DNA of 64,000 nt from an uncultured Prevotella sp. (GTDB lineage: Bacteria > Bacteroidota > Bacteroidia > Bacteroidales > Bacteroidaceae). Position 1 is the stretch's first letter. Every line of letters starts with the position of its first letter. Shown in pieces: positions 1-8,723 of the stretch. The notes beneath the pieces were generated by a model. That model was not told the DNA's origin, did not search any database, and worked only from the letters and a program-made list of their open reading frames with translations. The stretch spans positions 23,645 through 87,644 of the forward strand of contig CAKPYB010000012.1 of assembly GCA_934202525.1 (NCBI GenBank), in the 5' to 3' direction. Both the position numbers and the translations under genes were made by a program.

Positions 1-1
1 T

Positions 2-454
2 CAACTTCAGGAAGTATCCCATCCTATAACTTCCTGGCGCAAACTGGCAGCATCCATCGCCGGTTTCGTCTTGATTTCGGGTATTGCCTTTGCCGCAATC
101 CATACTTACATCAAGCGCAGCCAGGAACCAACCCTGGTAACCGCAGATACTCATCCGGAAGTCATAAAATCAGATTCCGCAAAGCAGGTAGCAGCAAAGG
201 ATTCCCTGACTCATCCGAAACCAGAAAAGCCAGCCATTCACAAGACTTTCGAGAATGTGGCTTTCGAGCAGATGATTTCAGAGATTGCTTCTTATTATGA
301 TTTACAAGTAAAGTTTGAGAATAACGAGGACAAGACCCTCCGCCTCTATTACGAATGGAACAGTCATTCGAGCATCGAGAACATCGTAAAAGAACTGAAC
401 CAATTCGAGAATGTAAACATCGAATTGCAACAAAACGAGCTGATTGTGAAATAA
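2..454 (+). CDS. FecR-like protein with DUF4974 C-terminal domain, 5' truncated by the window
   Basis: The frame is open from base 2, so the N-terminus lies outside the window. The visible part has one membrane segment (about residues 14-35), a Lys/Pro/Glu-rich periplasmic linker, and a C-terminal domain of about 70 residues (FENVAFEQMISEIASYYDL onward). That domain matches the FecR C-terminal / DUF4974 pattern, in which a short beta-alpha unit resembles the STN domain of TonB receptors. Proteins of this type sit in the inner membrane and signal to ECF sigma factors. No FecR core is visible, so the protein may be a shortened FecR or an unrelated DUF4974 protein. It precedes a TonB-type outer-membrane protein by 75 bp, the usual partner. 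The family call is by motif pattern only. Confidence 0.6.
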   Translation, partial: QLQEVSHPITSWRKLAASIAGFVLISGIAFAAIHTYIKRSQEPTLVTADTHPEVIKSDSAKQVAAKDSLTHPKPEKPAIHKTFENVAFEQMISEIASYYDLQVKFENNEDKTLRLYYEWNSHSSIENIVKELNQFENVNIELQQNELIVK

Positions 455-529
455 CAAGCTTATCAAAAGTAAGCATAATATTATCGACTCTCAAAGTAAT
501 CATAAAGCTCAAAGTTAAAAAGTATCATT

Positions 530-3076
530 ATGAGAAGATTTTCAGCCATCATATTCCTGCTGTGCACATTCGCCCTGACGATGAGCGCACAGCACATCCA
601 GCGCAACTATCACGACCGCAGCATGTCGGACGTCCTCATCGACCTCGACAAGGCTTCCAAGCGCTATAAAATCAGCTTCATCTACAACGAACTGGAAGAC
701 TTCACAGTTACCCAGAACGTGAAGACTACCAATATTCCCGATGCCATCCGCAAGGTAATCGGTTTCTATCCGATGCAGATGACCGTAGGTGACAGCCTCA
801 TCACGGTAGAATGCATACGCAAGAGCGAGCGCAAGCTGATAGGCAGACTGATAGACAATCACAATCTTCCTGTAGAATTCGCCAATATCCAGCTGCTCAA
901 CCCGAAGGATTCCTCCTTTCTCTGTGGAGGCGTGAGCAACGCCAATGGCGATTTCGTCATCCCCTGCCAGCAGAAGCAGGCCCTCATGAAGGTTTCTTTC
1001 GTGGGCTACAAGACGATTTGCAAGCTGGTACCTATTGCCCGCATCGGAAATGTGAGGATGCAGGCGAATGCCTATCAACTGGGCAAGGTGGAAGTAAAGG
1101 GCAAGCTGCGTATCGACCACGGCGACCATGCCTCTTATACATTCTCTGACGAACAGATCAAGAACTCACGCCATTCACAGGATCTTCTGGGAACACTCCC
1201 GGGAATCTATACCGATCCGATGACCGGCAAGACATCAAGTATGACCGGCAAATCCATCAAAATTCTCATCAACAACGTGCCGATGACGAGCGAGAACGAC
1301 TTGAAGGCTATTGCCGCCAACAAAATAAAGAAGGTGGAATACTACGAAGATCCTCCTATCAGATACGGCGATGTGGGCATCTTGATGAACATCATTACCA
1401 AGTCGCTTGACACGGGTTATGCGACAGGTTTTGATGTATCAAGTGCCTTAACTACAGGCTTTAGCAATGACAATGTTTATTTCAAGTATAACAAGGGCAA
1501 TCATCAGTATTCCTTCGACTATGCCATCAATGTGCGCAATTACAAGGACTGGATAGAAGACAACCAATATACCCTTGCGCTCGATGATCAACAAGCCATC
1601 TATGATTATCATCGTCACAAGCGTTTCGGATATACGGACAATATGTTCAACTTGAAGTATGCCTATAGTAAGCCTGATGACATCACCTTTCAGGCTACTT
1701 TCTCACCAGTGCTTTCGCATAAGTTCAATCGTGGCGATGGTGAGGTGAAGACACAGAACAATCCCGACTGGCAGGAGGGTGTGGAGCATTCCGACATTTA
1801 TGTTAACTATGTGAAGCCTGCCCTCGACCTTTATCTCAGTAAGAACTTTGCCCATAAGCAGTCGCTCGATGTGGATGCGCTCGGCTCTTACTTCAACACG
1901 AAGCAGCAGATGCTCAACCAGCAATGGACGGAAAATAAGGAACAGGTGTTGTCGGACGATGACATGCGCTCGAAGATGAACATATATTCCCTGATTGCGG
2001 AAGCCGACTACAGCAAGGAGTGGGAAAAAGGCGAATTAGATGTGGGCGTTGATACTTGGAACAAGTGGAGCAACTATAATATTCGCAACATGATGTCTGG
2101 TTACGAGCCTTCGCAGTATTCTTCTGGCATTAACATACATACCGTCTATGCACAATATATGAATAAAATAGGCAATCTCACCTATCGAATCGGAGTAAAG
2201 AGTACTTGGAAAAGGCAGAGCTATGAGGATATTACCTATAACAGCCACTACATCCTGCCATTGCTCTATCTTTCCTATAAGTTGAAGAATGGTTCGTTGC
2301 AGTTGTTGCTTCCCAACGGCATCAACTATCCTGCCATCTCAACGTTGAGCGAGAATATGACGGTCGTTATTCCTGGTTTGTTGAAACAAGGTAATCCAAA
2401 TGTGAAGGCAACAATGGAAATGGGTCCTATCTTTAGGTATACCTATAATAATGCCATGCTCTATATGCAGGTGGCACTATATGGTATCTACAATGACAAG
2501 GTTCTCTCTCCTTATTATTATAGGAAGACCATTGATGGCAAGCAGAATATTATCGAGACATACGAGAACGGTAGTTTCTTTTGGCGTTATGGCACAGGCT
2601 ATTTTATTCGGCTCAAACCATTTAAAAACGATGTGCTGAGCCTAAGTACTGGTGGAGGATTTGGACGAGAGATAGTAAGCAATTCTTATGGTCGTCATTG
2701 CTATAATTCTTGTCCTTTCCAGTACAGCATTAACTTCCGCAAGGGAAACTGGGGTGCATCTTACCAAGGCAATATCCCTTCGAAGACGTTCGATTTGGAT
2801 GGTCACAAGTCCGATGAAACCAAGAGCGAGTTTTCTGCATTCTATCAGAAGGGCGCATGGCGTTTCTCGCTCTATGGTATGTGGCTTTTCGCTCCAGCCA
2901 AGTATGAGACCGAATCATTCGACAATCCGATTATGAATCAAAAGGAGTCGCATGTTATCAAGGATAATCGCCGCATGCTGATGCTGGGTGTCAGCTACAA
3001 CTTCTTCTCCGGAAAGAAGAAGAACATCCGGAAGAACATCAACAACTACGATTCAGATGCTGGCGCATTCAAGTAA
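530..3076 (+). CDS. TonB-linked outer-membrane protein (STN + carboxypeptidase-like + plug + beta-barrel family)
   Basis: 848 aa with a signal peptide (MRRFSAIIFLLCTFALTMSA). Domains in order: an STN-like domain (about 22-90, RSMSDVLIDLDKASKRYKI), a carboxypeptidase-regulatory-like beta-sandwich (about 100-170, LIGRLIDNHNLPVEFANIQL), a plug region (about 190-280) and a long beta-barrel rich in aromatic residues. The barrel resembles the outer membrane protein beta-barrel family (OMP_b-brl_3) more than classic SusC. The STN domain suggests transmembrane signalling through the FecR-like protein encoded just upstream, and the two probably form one operon. The substrate cannot be told from sequence. 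The start is chosen because the signal peptide begins there. The gene ends before a bidirectional terminator shared with the converging ATPase gene. Confidence 0.8.
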   Translation: MRRFSAIIFLLCTFALTMSAQHIQRNYHDRSMSDVLIDLDKASKRYKISFIYNELEDFTVTQNVKTTNIPDAIRKVIGFYPMQMTVGDSLITVECIRKSERKLIGRLIDNHNLPVEFANIQLLNPKDSSFLCGGVSNANGDFVIPCQQKQALMKVSFVGYKTICKLVPIARIGNVRMQANAYQLGKVEVKGKLRIDHGDHASYTFSDEQIKNSRHSQDLLGTLPGIYTDPMTGKTSSMTGKSIKILINNVPMTSENDLKAIAANKIKKVEYYEDPPIRYGDVGILMNIITKSLDTGYATGFDVSSALTTGFSNDNVYFKYNKGNHQYSFDYAINVRNYKDWIEDNQYTLALDDQQAIYDYHRHKRFGYTDNMFNLKYAYSKPDDITFQATFSPVLSHKFNRGDGEVKTQNNPDWQEGVEHSDIYVNYVKPALDLYLSKNFAHKQSLDVDALGSYFNTKQQMLNQQWTENKEQVLSDDDMRSKMNIYSLIAEADYSKEWEKGELDVGVDTWNKWSNYNIRNMMSGYEPSQYSSGINIHTVYAQYMNKIGNLTYRIGVKSTWKRQSYEDITYNSHYILPLLYLSYKLKNGSLQLLLPNGINYPAISTLSENMTVVIPGLLKQGNPNVKATMEMGPIFRYTYNNAMLYMQVALYGIYNDKVLSPYYYRKTIDGKQNIIETYENGSFFWRYGTGYFIRLKPFKNDVLSLSTGGGFGREIVSNSYGRHCYNSCPFQYSINFRKGNWGASYQGNIPSKTFDLDGHKSDETKSEFSAFYQKGAWRFSLYGMWLFAPAKYETESFDNPIMNQKESHVIKDNRRMLMLGVSYNFFSGKKKNIRKNINNYDSDAGAFK

Positions 3077-3112
3077 AAAGAGTCTTCGGTTTTTCCGAAA
3101 TCACAAATAAGC

Positions 3113-3151
3113 AAAAAGGCTGGACTTTCTAACCCGAAGTTCAGCCTTTTT
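3113..3151. terminator. bidirectional intrinsic terminator between converging genes
   Basis: A 15-bp stem (AAAAAGGCTGGACTT paired with AAGTTCAGCCTTTTT, one G-T pair) with a 9-nt loop. A-runs at one end and T-runs at the other let it work on both strands. It lies between the 3' ends of the TonB-linked protein and the ATPase gene. Confidence 0.85.
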
Positions 3152-3159
3152 GCCTGTTA

Positions 3160-4416
3160 TCAGAATTCCAGCAGCCATTTCCATAGAGGGATTATCTCTA
3201 TGCGGCAACCATCCTTCTCCACAATATCCTCCTCGTCCTTTGTCACAACAATCATCCGCTTGACATTCTGGACAGAAGAAAGTTTGATCAGCCCATCTGT
3301 CTCCCGCCTGAAAGTATCGGGATCTGACATAGAGTAGGAAACCTGTATGGCCAATTCTTCTTCCGGAATCACAAAATCCACCTCGGCATTCCTGCTGTTC
3401 CAGAAATAGCTGCCGTCACCATATTTCCGCCTGAGCGTGACGGCAACTATGTTTTCCAGCAACGAAGTGTCTGCATCTACAAGAAAAAGATGAAGCAAGC
3501 CATTGTCCGTAAAATAATACTTGCGGTTGGATTCCTTGTCCTGTAACTTTCCGAACAAATTCTCATACGGCAAAATGAGCCAGGTGTCAGCCATGTAGCC
3601 CACATAATCTATCGTGGCATCCGTACTGAGTTTTTTGCCGGTACAGCTCACGATGCTGGCTATTCTGCTGTAAGATAATGGCTGCTTCACGCTTTCCGCC
3701 ATCTTGCGAATCATTACCCGCAGGGCATAGTCGTTGCGAATCTTATATCTAGCCACCAAATCTCCAAAGAATATTTTACTGAAGAGATTGCTCATCCACG
3801 ACCTTGGCTCCTTCATCCCCACCGTCTCAGGCAAACCTCCATGCAGGAAATAGATATTAGTGAGTCTTACAATATCCTTAGCGTAAGCATAGAGGGCATT
3901 CTTTGCCTTTACATCAATACCGCTCGCCTTCAGATATTCGGCAAAGGAATAGGGATACACCTCATGTATCATGTACCTGCCGCCGAGTGTTGTCGCTATC
4001 TCGCTGCTCAACATCTTGGCATTACTACCCGTGATGTAAACCTGATATTTCTGATCTGCCAACCTGCGGGCAAACTTTTCCCATCTATCTACCAGCTGAA
4101 CCTCGTCGAGGAAGAAGATAGGACGACAGTCATACATTTCTTCATAACAGGTTTTTATCAGGTCTAGGTCGGTCACATCCAAGGAGTCAATACGGTCATC
4201 CTCGAAGTTGAAGTACAGGATTTCCTCCCGCTTATGCCCCTGTTCCAACAGCTGTGCTATGCGCTGATACATCAGATACGATTTTCCTGCGTGTCTCAAT
4301 CCTACAAACACGTAATTCAGTCCATCCATGAGCTCTACGTCACGATGAACCAGTTCTACCTGAGTAACATAAGCCTGATACTCAGTAATCAGTAATTTAA
4401 TCAAATCCTTCGTCAT
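3160..4416 (-). CDS. AAA ATPase with DUF4143 C-terminal domain (locus A)
   Basis: 418 aa from the ATG at 4416. The open frame continues upstream through the promoter and its repeats, but TATCTTTG at 4452-4445 lies inside that extension, so the start at 4416 is preferred. AAA_14-type ATPase domain: P-loop GLRHAGKS near residue 40, Walker B IFFLDEV, sensor YITGSN. The C-terminal DUF4143 region has a PD-(D/E)XK-like trace (AEVDFVIP ... IQVSYS). Where paralogues in this window read EVK, this one reads QVS, so the nuclease-like site is probably degenerate. The biological role of the family is not established. The gene sits alone between a terminator and a non-coding region, and two 33-bp-spaced direct repeats precede it. 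Confidence 0.75.
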   Translation of the reverse strand: MTKDLIKLLITEYQAYVTQVELVHRDVELMDGLNYVFVGLRHAGKSYLMYQRIAQLLEQGHKREEILYFNFEDDRIDSLDVTDLDLIKTCYEEMYDCRPIFFLDEVQLVDRWEKFARRLADQKYQVYITGSNAKMLSSEIATTLGGRYMIHEVYPYSFAEYLKASGIDVKAKNALYAYAKDIVRLTNIYFLHGGLPETVGMKEPRSWMSNLFSKIFFGDLVARYKIRNDYALRVMIRKMAESVKQPLSYSRIASIVSCTGKKLSTDATIDYVGYMADTWLILPYENLFGKLQDKESNRKYYFTDNGLLHLFLVDADTSLLENIVAVTLRRKYGDGSYFWNSRNAEVDFVIPEEELAIQVSYSMSDPDTFRRETDGLIKLSSVQNVKRMIVVTKDEEDIVEKDGCRIEIIPLWKWLLEF

Positions 4417-4444
4417 AATTCCCTTTCTTTTTACTGAATCCGGT

Positions 4445-4512
4445 GCAAAGATACACATTTTATCGTTTATAGACGACAAAAACAACAACTTTTTATCGTT
4501 TATAGACGACAA
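4445..4512 (-). promoter_or_regulatory. promoter plus two 33-bp-spaced direct repeats (locus A)
   Basis: Minus strand: TATCTTTG at 4452-4445. Two copies of GTCGTCTATAAACGATAAAA (extended core on the plus strand at 4458-4479 and 4491-4512) are offset by exactly 33 bp. The promoter-proximal copy ends 5 nt from TATCTTTG, so the array covers the upstream promoter region. No good TTTG lies at the usual spacing. Confidence 0.75.
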
Positions 4513-4938
4513 GCATCATTTTTAGGGCAATTTTGCGCTGGGAAGATTACCCTTCTAAGAGAAGAAAATATTATTTCCAGTTAGGAAAATAAAAATCTCT
4601 AACTGGGAAAATATTTAGGATGAAAATAACTCAAAACAGACAGCTGAGACTCACTTTCCGGTTTTTCCGGCTCTAAATCGGGCAATAGTCTCAGTTATCT
4701 CGTTTTTTCCTTCATTTTTTAGAAGAACATGTTTTGTATTTCAGCAAGGTCTAAATCTACTTTAAAGCCAAAAACAAAGCAATTTTGCGGGTTTTGGAAA
4801 CCTAAAAAGAGTGTTTTTGGAAAGTATTTGGAATAACATGCAGGGCTGTGATTGAAAACGAAAATCTGCAAAACATTCATAAGTCATTGCTTTCTAGGGA
4901 ATTAGATTATTATCTCTTTTCCTTTTACTTGCTTCCTT

Positions 4939-5107
4939 AGTCTCAGTCTCAGAGTCTCAGTTGTTTTTCAAGCACCCCCTCTTCTTCTTATATACTTATA
5001 TATTAATATATAATTAATTAATAATCAATAAGTTATAAAGATAAAGAAAGAGGGAGCGGAAGAATGGTACCCCCTTATTTTATAACTGAGACTCTGAGAC
5101 TGAGACT
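4939..5107. repeat. hairpin element 1, perfect 24-bp terminal inverted repeats
   Basis: The arms at 4939-4962 and 5084-5107 are perfect 24-bp inverted copies built from CTGAGACT/AGTCTCAG units. Inside are a pyrimidine-rich stretch, an AT-rich core (5007-5036) shared with element 2, and a purine-rich stretch complementary to the pyrimidine one. No ORF. It looks like a MITE-like or structured intergenic element. Confidence 0.75.
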
Positions 5108-5187
5108 CCTTCCAATTAATTGGAACGCCACTTCATCACATTAACTTTCTGATAATAAGCCTTTTAGAAGAAAGCAGATTAGAAAAT

Positions 5188-5379
5188 CTTCCAGATTCCA
5201 GTTCTTCCAATTAATTTTTCAGCATATCCCTCCTACCCTGATTTTTATATATATTTATATATATTATATATATAATTAATTAATAATCAATAAGTTATAT
5301 AATAATAAGAAGTAAAGAAGAAGGACAAGCGAAAGATGCATACCCTCTTAAAATTAATTGGAAGAACTGGAATTGGAAG
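5188..5379. repeat. hairpin element 2, same core with different arms
   Basis: The arms (about 5188-5217 and 5350-5379) are inverted copies containing TTCCAGTTCTTCCAATTAAT, with a single-base difference. The AT-rich core at 5270-5299 is identical over about 30 bp to that of element 1 (ending ATAATCAATAAGTTATA). The arms are unrelated in sequence to those of element 1. No ORF. Confidence 0.75.
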
Positions 5380-5803
5380 ATTGGAACAAACTGATTGGAA
5401 CGCAGTCCAGGAAAATCTCCTCTTCTCTAGAAGGCAAAACCTAGCCATCTGCTTTTCCACGTAAATACTCTCTTCGCTTATGCAGGTAGCTGAAACCGCA
5501 AGAATTAGATGGAATAGGAATAGGCAGCTCGTTCTGCGCCGTGATGATTTCCTGCAAGTTTGCCCTGCGCTAGAAGCGGAAGTGGATGAGCTTATCCATA
5601 TTCCCCAAGAAAAGCATAAAAATTCCTTAAATAAAGCAACTTTTAGAATTATTTCGAAGTATAGTTAGAAATATTTTCGTATTTTTGCAAAGTATACTTT
5701 AAAATATTTCTGTATGGACAAGCAAATTATCAAAATCCAAAGAATTATCACAACGGAAATGATTAACTTTGCAAACGGAAAATACAGAAAAGACTGTAGA
5801 TAA

Positions 5804-6169
5804 ATGCAGAGGATAACGCATAAGAGAATCAGAATTTCCTGGCTGCTGCTATTGGTTTACCTTCCGATGCTGCTGGTCGTTACGTTTCACCATCATGGTG
5901 AAGCACAGGGAACTCATGCAGATTTCTATTGTGCTGATTGCGCCCATCATGTTCATCACGACGGCCATCTGACAGCCCTACAGAATACCATGCACGACTG
6001 TGTGCTTTGCCAATTGCAAAGCACTCCTTATCTGGCTCCATCCCTCGTGGTTTGGGTTGCCATCGCCGTGCTCCATATCTCCCCTCGCCGTGCGTTCTGC
6101 TCTCCTTGCTTGTGCAGGGCGAAGGGGGTAAAATCTACCCGTGCCCCACCTTATTCTCTGTTTTTATAA
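5804..6169 (+). CDS. small His/Cys-rich membrane-anchored protein
   Basis: 121 aa. An N-terminal hydrophobic segment (ISWLLLLVYLPMLLVVTF) is followed by a metal-ligand-rich stretch (HHHGE, CADCAHHVHHDGH, HDCVLC) and a second hydrophobic segment near residue 85. The His and Cys clusters suggest binding of a transition metal. The gene lies 39 bp before a TonB receptor that itself has a His/acid-rich loop, so a shared role in metal uptake or sensing is inferred. No named family is recognised. TAACTTTG at 5764-5771 would give a leader of about 25 nt. The arrangement resembles small DUF-type genes that accompany metal receptors in Bacteroidota. Confidence 0.65.
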   Translation: MQRITHKRIRISWLLLLVYLPMLLVVTFHHHGEAQGTHADFYCADCAHHVHHDGHLTALQNTMHDCVLCQLQSTPYLAPSLVVWVAIAVLHISPRRAFCSPCLCRAKGVKSTRAPPYSLFL

Positions 6170-6208
6170 ATAATTGAATATTAACAGAATAAGGTAACAA
6201 ATAACATA

Positions 6209-8428
6209 ATGAGAACAATATTGAAAGCAATATTGCTGATGAGTCTGTGCTCATCGGCAACAGCCCCTGCTATGGCTATAAACAGAGCAAATCATGATAA
6301 GAAGGACGCAAACATTCATGAAGAAGAGGCAAACGATTCTACCAGACACCAGCCTCTGACGGAATCGAGCGTGAAACTGAACGATGTGGTGGTTACGGGA
6401 TTGACTGGCAGCCAGAAACTCAAGCAGTCGCCCGCACCCATCTCCTTCGTTTCTGCCCGCCAGCTCGAAATGCAACCTTCTACCAACATCATCGACGCCA
6501 TCGCCCACCAGCCAGGCGTTTCGCAGATTACCACGGGAAGCGGAATTTCAAAGCCCGTGATCCGTGGCTTGGGCTATAACCGCGTGGTAGTGGTAAACGA
6601 TGGAATAAGACAGGAAGGACAGCAATGGGGCGATGAGCACGGAATAGAAATCGACCCTGCTTCGGTTCATTCCGTAGAGATTCTGAAAGGCCCTGCAAGT
6701 CTTATGTATGGCTCGGATGCGATGGCAGGCGTCCTCATCTTCCACTCCGCTCCTACCCTTGCCAAGGGCGACATGAGAGCAAATTTTTCAACGGGTTATC
6801 AAACCAACAACGGACTTTTTGATTATTCGCTCAACTTTGCCGGCAACCAGGGCGGATTTGTATGGAACACCCGCTACAGCGGAAAGATGGCACATGCCTA
6901 CAAGAACAAATACGATGGTTATGTATTCGGTTCATCACTCAGAGAGCAGGCATTCTCGCAGCTTCTAGGCTGGAACTACCGCCAGGGGCATTCGCATCTC
7001 ACACTCGATTATTATCATCTCACTCCGGGCATCGTAGAGGGAGAAAGAGATGAGAAAACGGGCGAACTGGAAATTCCGGAAGGCTACGATGCCAAGAGTT
7101 ACGGCAAACCGATGCCTTATCAGCAGATTCACCATAACAAGGCGGTGCTCGACAATTCCTGGTTCCTGGGCGACGGCAATCTGAAACTCCTCTTGGGTTA
7201 TCAGCAGAACCGCCGTCAGGAGTTTGAGGAGGAAGAGAATCCGAAGGAATGCGGACTCGATTTCATGCTCCATACCGTGAATTACGACCTGCATTATCTC
7301 TCGCCGGAAATGAATGGATGGAAGTTCTCTACGGGCATCAACGGCATGTGGCAGCAGTCGATTAATAAAGGTTCTGAATTTCTGATTCCAGCCTATCATC
7401 TCTTCGATTATGGTATATTTGCCACGATGAGCAAGGAGATAGGCAAGCTGAACCTGAGCGGCGGAATCAGATACGATCATCGCCATCTGCACAGCGAGGC
7501 TTTGAGAGAAGAAGATGATGCAGATTCGCATAGTTCTGAATCGAATGATTCTTTCCGCTTCCAAGCCTTTAAACGCAGCTTTGAGGGAGTAACCGGAAGC
7601 ATCGGCTTGGCTTACGAAATCCTGCCCGATTTCAATCTGAAACTGAACCTGGCAAGAGGATTCCGTGCTCCAAACATCAGCGAATTATCATCTAATGGTG
7701 TGCACGAGGGAACCCAGCGATACGAATTGGGAAATACCAGCCTGAAGCCGGAGAACAGTTGGCAATTCGACCTCGGTCTGGATTATTCTTCGCCTATCAT
7801 TTCGGCAGAACTCTCGCTATTTGCCAATCGCATCAACCATTACATCTACAGCGAGAAGTTGGCAGATGAGAACAATCAGCCTGTCCTTATCGACGACACA
7901 CCAGCCTATCAGTTTACATCGGGCGACGCCCGCATTCTGGGTGGTGAGGCGAGCATCGACATCCATCCTGTGGAGCGTCTGCATTTCGGCAACACCTTCT
8001 CGTATGTCAACTCGGTTCAGTTGCATCAGCCATCCGAATCAAAGTATCTGCCATTCACCCCTGCCCCTCGCTGGGTTTCGGATGTAAGGTATGAGTTTGT
8101 CTGCGACGGCAAGATTTTCGACCATCTCTTCGTTAAGCTGCAGATGGATTGCAATCTCCGCCAGAACCATTATTTCGCAGCCAACGAGACGGAGACCGCT
8201 ACGCCATCGTACACCTTATTAAATATGTATGCCGGTACCGACGTGAAGCTCCATGGCAAGCGCCTTCTCTCGCTCTATCTTTCGGGCGAGAACCTTACCA
8301 ACCGTGCTTACCAGAGCCACCTGAGCCGTCTGAAGTATCTTGACGTAAACCAGGTTACGGGCAGAAGAGGCGTTTACAATATGGGCCGCAACTTCAGCAT
8401 AAAGGTAGTGGTTCCTATAGAGTTGTAA
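6209..8428 (+). CDS. TonB-dependent receptor, probably for zinc or another metal (ZnuD-like)
   Basis: 739 aa. Signal peptide (MRTILKAILLMSLCSSATAPAMA), then a plug domain (about 55-170) with VIRGLGYNRVVVVNDGIRQ and SVEILKGPASLMYGSDAMAG, and a 22-strand-type barrel ending in a Leu-terminated strand. There is no carboxypeptidase-like or STN domain, so it is a classic receptor rather than SusC. The plug resembles that of ZnuD-type zinc receptors. A loop around residues 420-445 (HRHLHSEALREEDDADSHSS) is rich in His, Asp and Glu, as expected for metal capture. It probably forms an operon with the His-rich protein upstream. Substrate assignment is inference. A strong terminator follows. Confidence 0.8.
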   Translation: MRTILKAILLMSLCSSATAPAMAINRANHDKKDANIHEEEANDSTRHQPLTESSVKLNDVVVTGLTGSQKLKQSPAPISFVSARQLEMQPSTNIIDAIAHQPGVSQITTGSGISKPVIRGLGYNRVVVVNDGIRQEGQQWGDEHGIEIDPASVHSVEILKGPASLMYGSDAMAGVLIFHSAPTLAKGDMRANFSTGYQTNNGLFDYSLNFAGNQGGFVWNTRYSGKMAHAYKNKYDGYVFGSSLREQAFSQLLGWNYRQGHSHLTLDYYHLTPGIVEGERDEKTGELEIPEGYDAKSYGKPMPYQQIHHNKAVLDNSWFLGDGNLKLLLGYQQNRRQEFEEEENPKECGLDFMLHTVNYDLHYLSPEMNGWKFSTGINGMWQQSINKGSEFLIPAYHLFDYGIFATMSKEIGKLNLSGGIRYDHRHLHSEALREEDDADSHSSESNDSFRFQAFKRSFEGVTGSIGLAYEILPDFNLKLNLARGFRAPNISELSSNGVHEGTQRYELGNTSLKPENSWQFDLGLDYSSPIISAELSLFANRINHYIYSEKLADENNQPVLIDDTPAYQFTSGDARILGGEASIDIHPVERLHFGNTFSYVNSVQLHQPSESKYLPFTPAPRWVSDVRYEFVCDGKIFDHLFVKLQMDCNLRQNHYFAANETETATPSYTLLNMYAGTDVKLHGKRLLSLYLSGENLTNRAYQSHLSRLKYLDVNQVTGRRGVYNMGRNFSIKVVVPIEL

Positions 8429-8482
8429 TTCCCCTTTCAGGATAAGCAATTCCTCTATCAGGAATCAGAATTTAGAATAAAC

Positions 8483-8546
8483 AAATGCCGATAAGGGTGC
8501 CAAAAGCTACCGGAAAGTAACTTTTGGCGCCACTATCGGCATTTTT
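8483..8546 (+). terminator. intrinsic terminator after the metal receptor gene
   Basis: AAATGCCGATA pairs with TATCGGCATTT, with an inner pairing GGTGCCAAAAG / CTTTTGGCGCC, followed by a run of T. It separates the receptor gene from ATPase locus B. Confidence 0.85.
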
Positions 8547-8581
8547 TCGTCTTTTTTTTATTGTTTCTCAGAATTTTATCC

Positions 8582-8678
8582 TATCTTTGCAACCGAAAGT
8601 CCCTTGGAAAAGTGGCAGAACAGAGCAAAAAGTCCCTTGAAAAACGTGCACGGATTCAAGAAAAGTCCCTTGAAAAAC
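8582..8678 (+). promoter_or_regulatory. promoter and three 33-bp-spaced repeats in the transcribed leader (locus B)
   Basis: TATCTTTG at 8582-8589, then five bases, then three copies of (G)AAAGTCCCTTGRAAAA with AAAGT starting at 8596, 8629 and 8662: exact 33-bp period. The expected transcription start falls at the edge of the first copy, so the repeats are in the 5' leader. The same repeat at the same distance precedes ATPase locus C. The leader continues about 45 nt to the ATG at 8724. Confidence 0.8.
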
Positions 8679-8723
8679 GTGCGCAGCATCAAGAGCCGTA
8701 CATCATAAATCATTAGAGAACAG

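Larger units (their letters stand above)
4513..5803. other. 1.3 kb non-coding stretch with two hairpin elements
   Basis: No convincing gene. The stretch is AT-rich and contains two inverted-repeat elements (listed separately), further CTGAGACT / AGTCTCAG motifs near 4644 and 4687, and at 5480-5620 a patch that looks coding on neither strand without stops. Promoter-like TATTTTTG (5680-5687) and TAACTTTG (5764-5771) lie before the His-rich small gene. An inverted pair GAAATATTTT / AAAATATTTC flanks the first promoter and could be an operator. Confidence 0.6.

Noticed and set aside
5480..5668. 62-codon open frame in the non-coding region
   Set aside because: No promoter or ribosome site; composition not protein-like. 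The reverse strand looks faintly coding but has a stop, so at most a relic.
5714..5803. 29-codon open frame ending exactly before the His-rich gene
   Set aside because: Promoter-like TATTTTTG lies before it, but no ribosome-binding sequence is seen and the product has no features.
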